This document shows positions 4,080 through 5,254 of a stretch of DNA of 5,254 nucleotides, piece by piece (the first letter of the stretch is position 1; each line of letters opens with the position of its first letter). The stretch lies in contig JAOTYS010000344.1 in assembly GCA_029861795.1 (NCBI GenBank), forward strand, positions 1 through 5,254, given 5' to 3'. The notes beneath the pieces are model-generated. The model had not been told where the DNA came from, made no database searches, and saw only the letters and a program-made list of their open reading frames with translations. Position numbers and translations under genes: made by a program. The DNA comes from Gammaproteobacteria bacterium (lineage in GTDB: Bacteria; Pseudomonadota; Gammaproteobacteria; Arenicellales; JAOTYS01).

Positions 4080-5254
4080 GTGAATTCAGAAAGAAAAGAA
4101 ACATTCGTTTGGCACCTCGATGTAACCGTAGAACCACTGTGGGTGGTGCTTGCTGACACGGCCCGCTTTAACGAAGCCATGGGATTTCCCAAGCATGAAG
4201 TCGAAGAAATCGTTCAACCGGACGGCTCTGTGCAATTTGTCGCACGCGCCAGACTCGGACCTTTTTCGTTGGTGTGGGACGAAGAACCGCAGAACTGGGT
4301 GGACAATAAATGGTTCCGTCACTGTCGCCATTTCCGCAACGGACCGCTGCGCATGCTCTGTGCCACATTGCAAGTCTATCCCGAGGAAAGCGGATGTCGC
4401 GCTGAGTACACAGTCGAGGTGCGGGCCGCTAACTTGGTCGGCAGACTGTTGCTCGCCACTGGCTTCTTTAAGCAGGTGAACAGAAGCTTTAGCAAACTTG
4501 TAGCCGACGCTGCGGATTTTTGTCGCGGGGTTCGGGACACAGAATTCGACTATAAGTCTCCAAAACTGGTTGCGGACGCCAGGCATCGCGCCGAAGAGCT
4601 GATAGAGCGAATTGAAGATACTCCGCACGGTCACGACCTTGCCGGCAAACTAGTGGATTATGTGCTATCCAAACCCGAAGTGGATGTCTGGTCAATTCGT
4701 CCACTCAAACTCGCTCGACTGTGGAAGGTACCGCCGCGTCATACCATTGAACTTTGTCTGGAGGCCGTGAAGCAAGGCCTGCTGAGACTGCGTTGGGATT
4801 TACTTTGTCCCAGATGCCAAGTTGGCAAACAGACCGTAGCCGCATTGCAAGACCTGCCTGATGGCGCACACTGCCCAAGCTGCAACATCGATTTCAAGCA
4901 GGAGTTCTCGAAAAATGTCGAGCTCGCGTTTCAACCCTCGACTGCGATTCGAATTGTAGAAGAAGGTGAATATTGCTTAATGGGGCCGATTACGACTCCG
5001 CACATTAAGTTACAACTCACTGTAGAGGCGGGGCAACAACGCACAGAAGAAGTTGAGCTCACACCTGGCAGCTATCGGGCGCGTACACTCGAGCCGGCCG
5101 GTGAAACTATTATCGACTGGGAAGGTGGAGAATTTCCGTCGATTATCGCACACAGCGAGGATATAGAACTTGGCCCTCCTTCCTACCCAGGAAAGCTACG
5201 ACTGCAAAATCACTCTGCTCGTAATTTGACATTCATCGTTGAGGAATTCGCGTG
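4080..5254 (+). CDS. SRPBCC + DUF5939 protein, probable N-terminus of a class III adenylate/guanylate cyclase (partial)
   Basis: The frame is open from GTG 4080 to the window edge, giving 391 residues with no stop. Residues about 7-150 look like an SRPBCC/START-type ligand-binding domain: an early helix with W11, L20-W21 and D26-T-A-R-F, beta-strands rich in F/W, and a long C-terminal helix around LVGRLLLATGFFKQVNRSF. Residues about 155-300 resemble DUF5939, with two zinc-ribbon knuckles CPRC (243-246) and CPSC (265-268) followed by NIDFKQEFSKNVELAF and EYCLMGPITTPH. In the proteins I recall, this arrangement precedes a class III nucleotidyl cyclase catalytic domain, which would lie beyond the edge and is not seen. 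The GTG start is chosen because the family N-terminus begins about here; the next Met (residue 34) would break the SRPBCC fold. There is no Shine-Dalgarno site. The protein is probably cytoplasmic; the cyclase role is inferred. Confidence 0.78.
   Translation, partial: MNSERKETFVWHLDVTVEPLWVVLADTARFNEAMGFPKHEVEEIVQPDGSVQFVARARLGPFSLVWDEEPQNWVDNKWFRHCRHFRNGPLRMLCATLQVYPEESGCRAEYTVEVRAANLVGRLLLATGFFKQVNRSFSKLVADAADFCRGVRDTEFDYKSPKLVADARHRAEELIERIEDTPHGHDLAGKLVDYVLSKPEVDVWSIRPLKLARLWKVPPRHTIELCLEAVKQGLLRLRWDLLCPRCQVGKQTVAALQDLPDGAHCPSCNIDFKQEFSKNVELAFQPSTAIRIVEEGEYCLMGPITTPHIKLQLTVEAGQQRTEEVELTPGSYRARTLEPAGETIIDWEGGEFPSIIAHSEDIELGPPSYPGKLRLQNHSARNLTFIVEEFA

Noticed and set aside
4086..4634. 182-codon minus-strand frame
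   Set aside because: It lies opposite the SRPBCC part of the partial cyclase-like gene, whose plus-strand frame runs uninterrupted for 391 codons with recognisable family motifs; the antisense frame has none.

Overview
The window looks like chromosomal DNA from a moderate-GC proteobacterium, most likely a gammaproteobacterium. Three things point there: GTAG-headed REP/BIME-type palindromic repeats of the kind seen in Pseudomonas, Stenotrophomonas and relatives; a 4-hydroxyproline epimerase close to the proteobacterial HypRE type; and a small lipoprotein with a typical Gram-negative lipobox. No genus can be named from the sequence alone. There are no tRNA or rRNA genes, no CRISPR array, no insertion sequence and no phage genes.

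Layout. Positions 1-292 hold a tandem array of 84-bp units, each carrying two oppositely oriented GTAGGAG-headed hairpins. The array probably continues left of the window. Next is a minus-strand 4-hydroxyproline 2-epimerase gene (388-1389). A 255-bp divergent intergenic region (1390-1644) contains several short inverted repeats. Then comes a plus-strand DapA/NAL-family gene (1645-2544), read here as the pyrroline-4-hydroxy-2-carboxylate deaminase, followed by a strong stem-loop terminator (2556-2593). A 77-residue lipoprotein with a C-H...H-x-x-H-G-D...C motif (2762-2995, plus) ends 1 bp from the stop codon of a convergent secreted alpha/beta-hydrolase of the PHB-depolymerase/LpqC esterase type (2997-3854, minus). 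After another divergent intergenic region (3855-4079), a plus-strand gene starts with GTG at 4080 and runs off the right edge. Its 391 visible residues look like the SRPBCC + DUF5939 (zinc-ribbon-containing) N-terminus of a class III adenylate/guanylate cyclase.

How the genes work together. The epimerase and the DapA-like enzyme fit the trans-4-hydroxy-L-proline pathway: epimerisation to cis-4-hydroxy-D-proline, oxidation by a dehydrogenase not in this window, then deamination of the pyrroline to alpha-ketoglutarate semialdehyde. They are divergent and each appears to end its own short transcript, so the oxidase, semialdehyde dehydrogenase, transporter and regulator must lie elsewhere. The lipoprotein, esterase and cyclase-like gene show no evident link to hydroxyproline use.

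The points most worth following up are the hybrid BIME array, the tiny CHKGK/HLKHGD lipoprotein, and the truncated SRPBCC/DUF5939 signalling protein.
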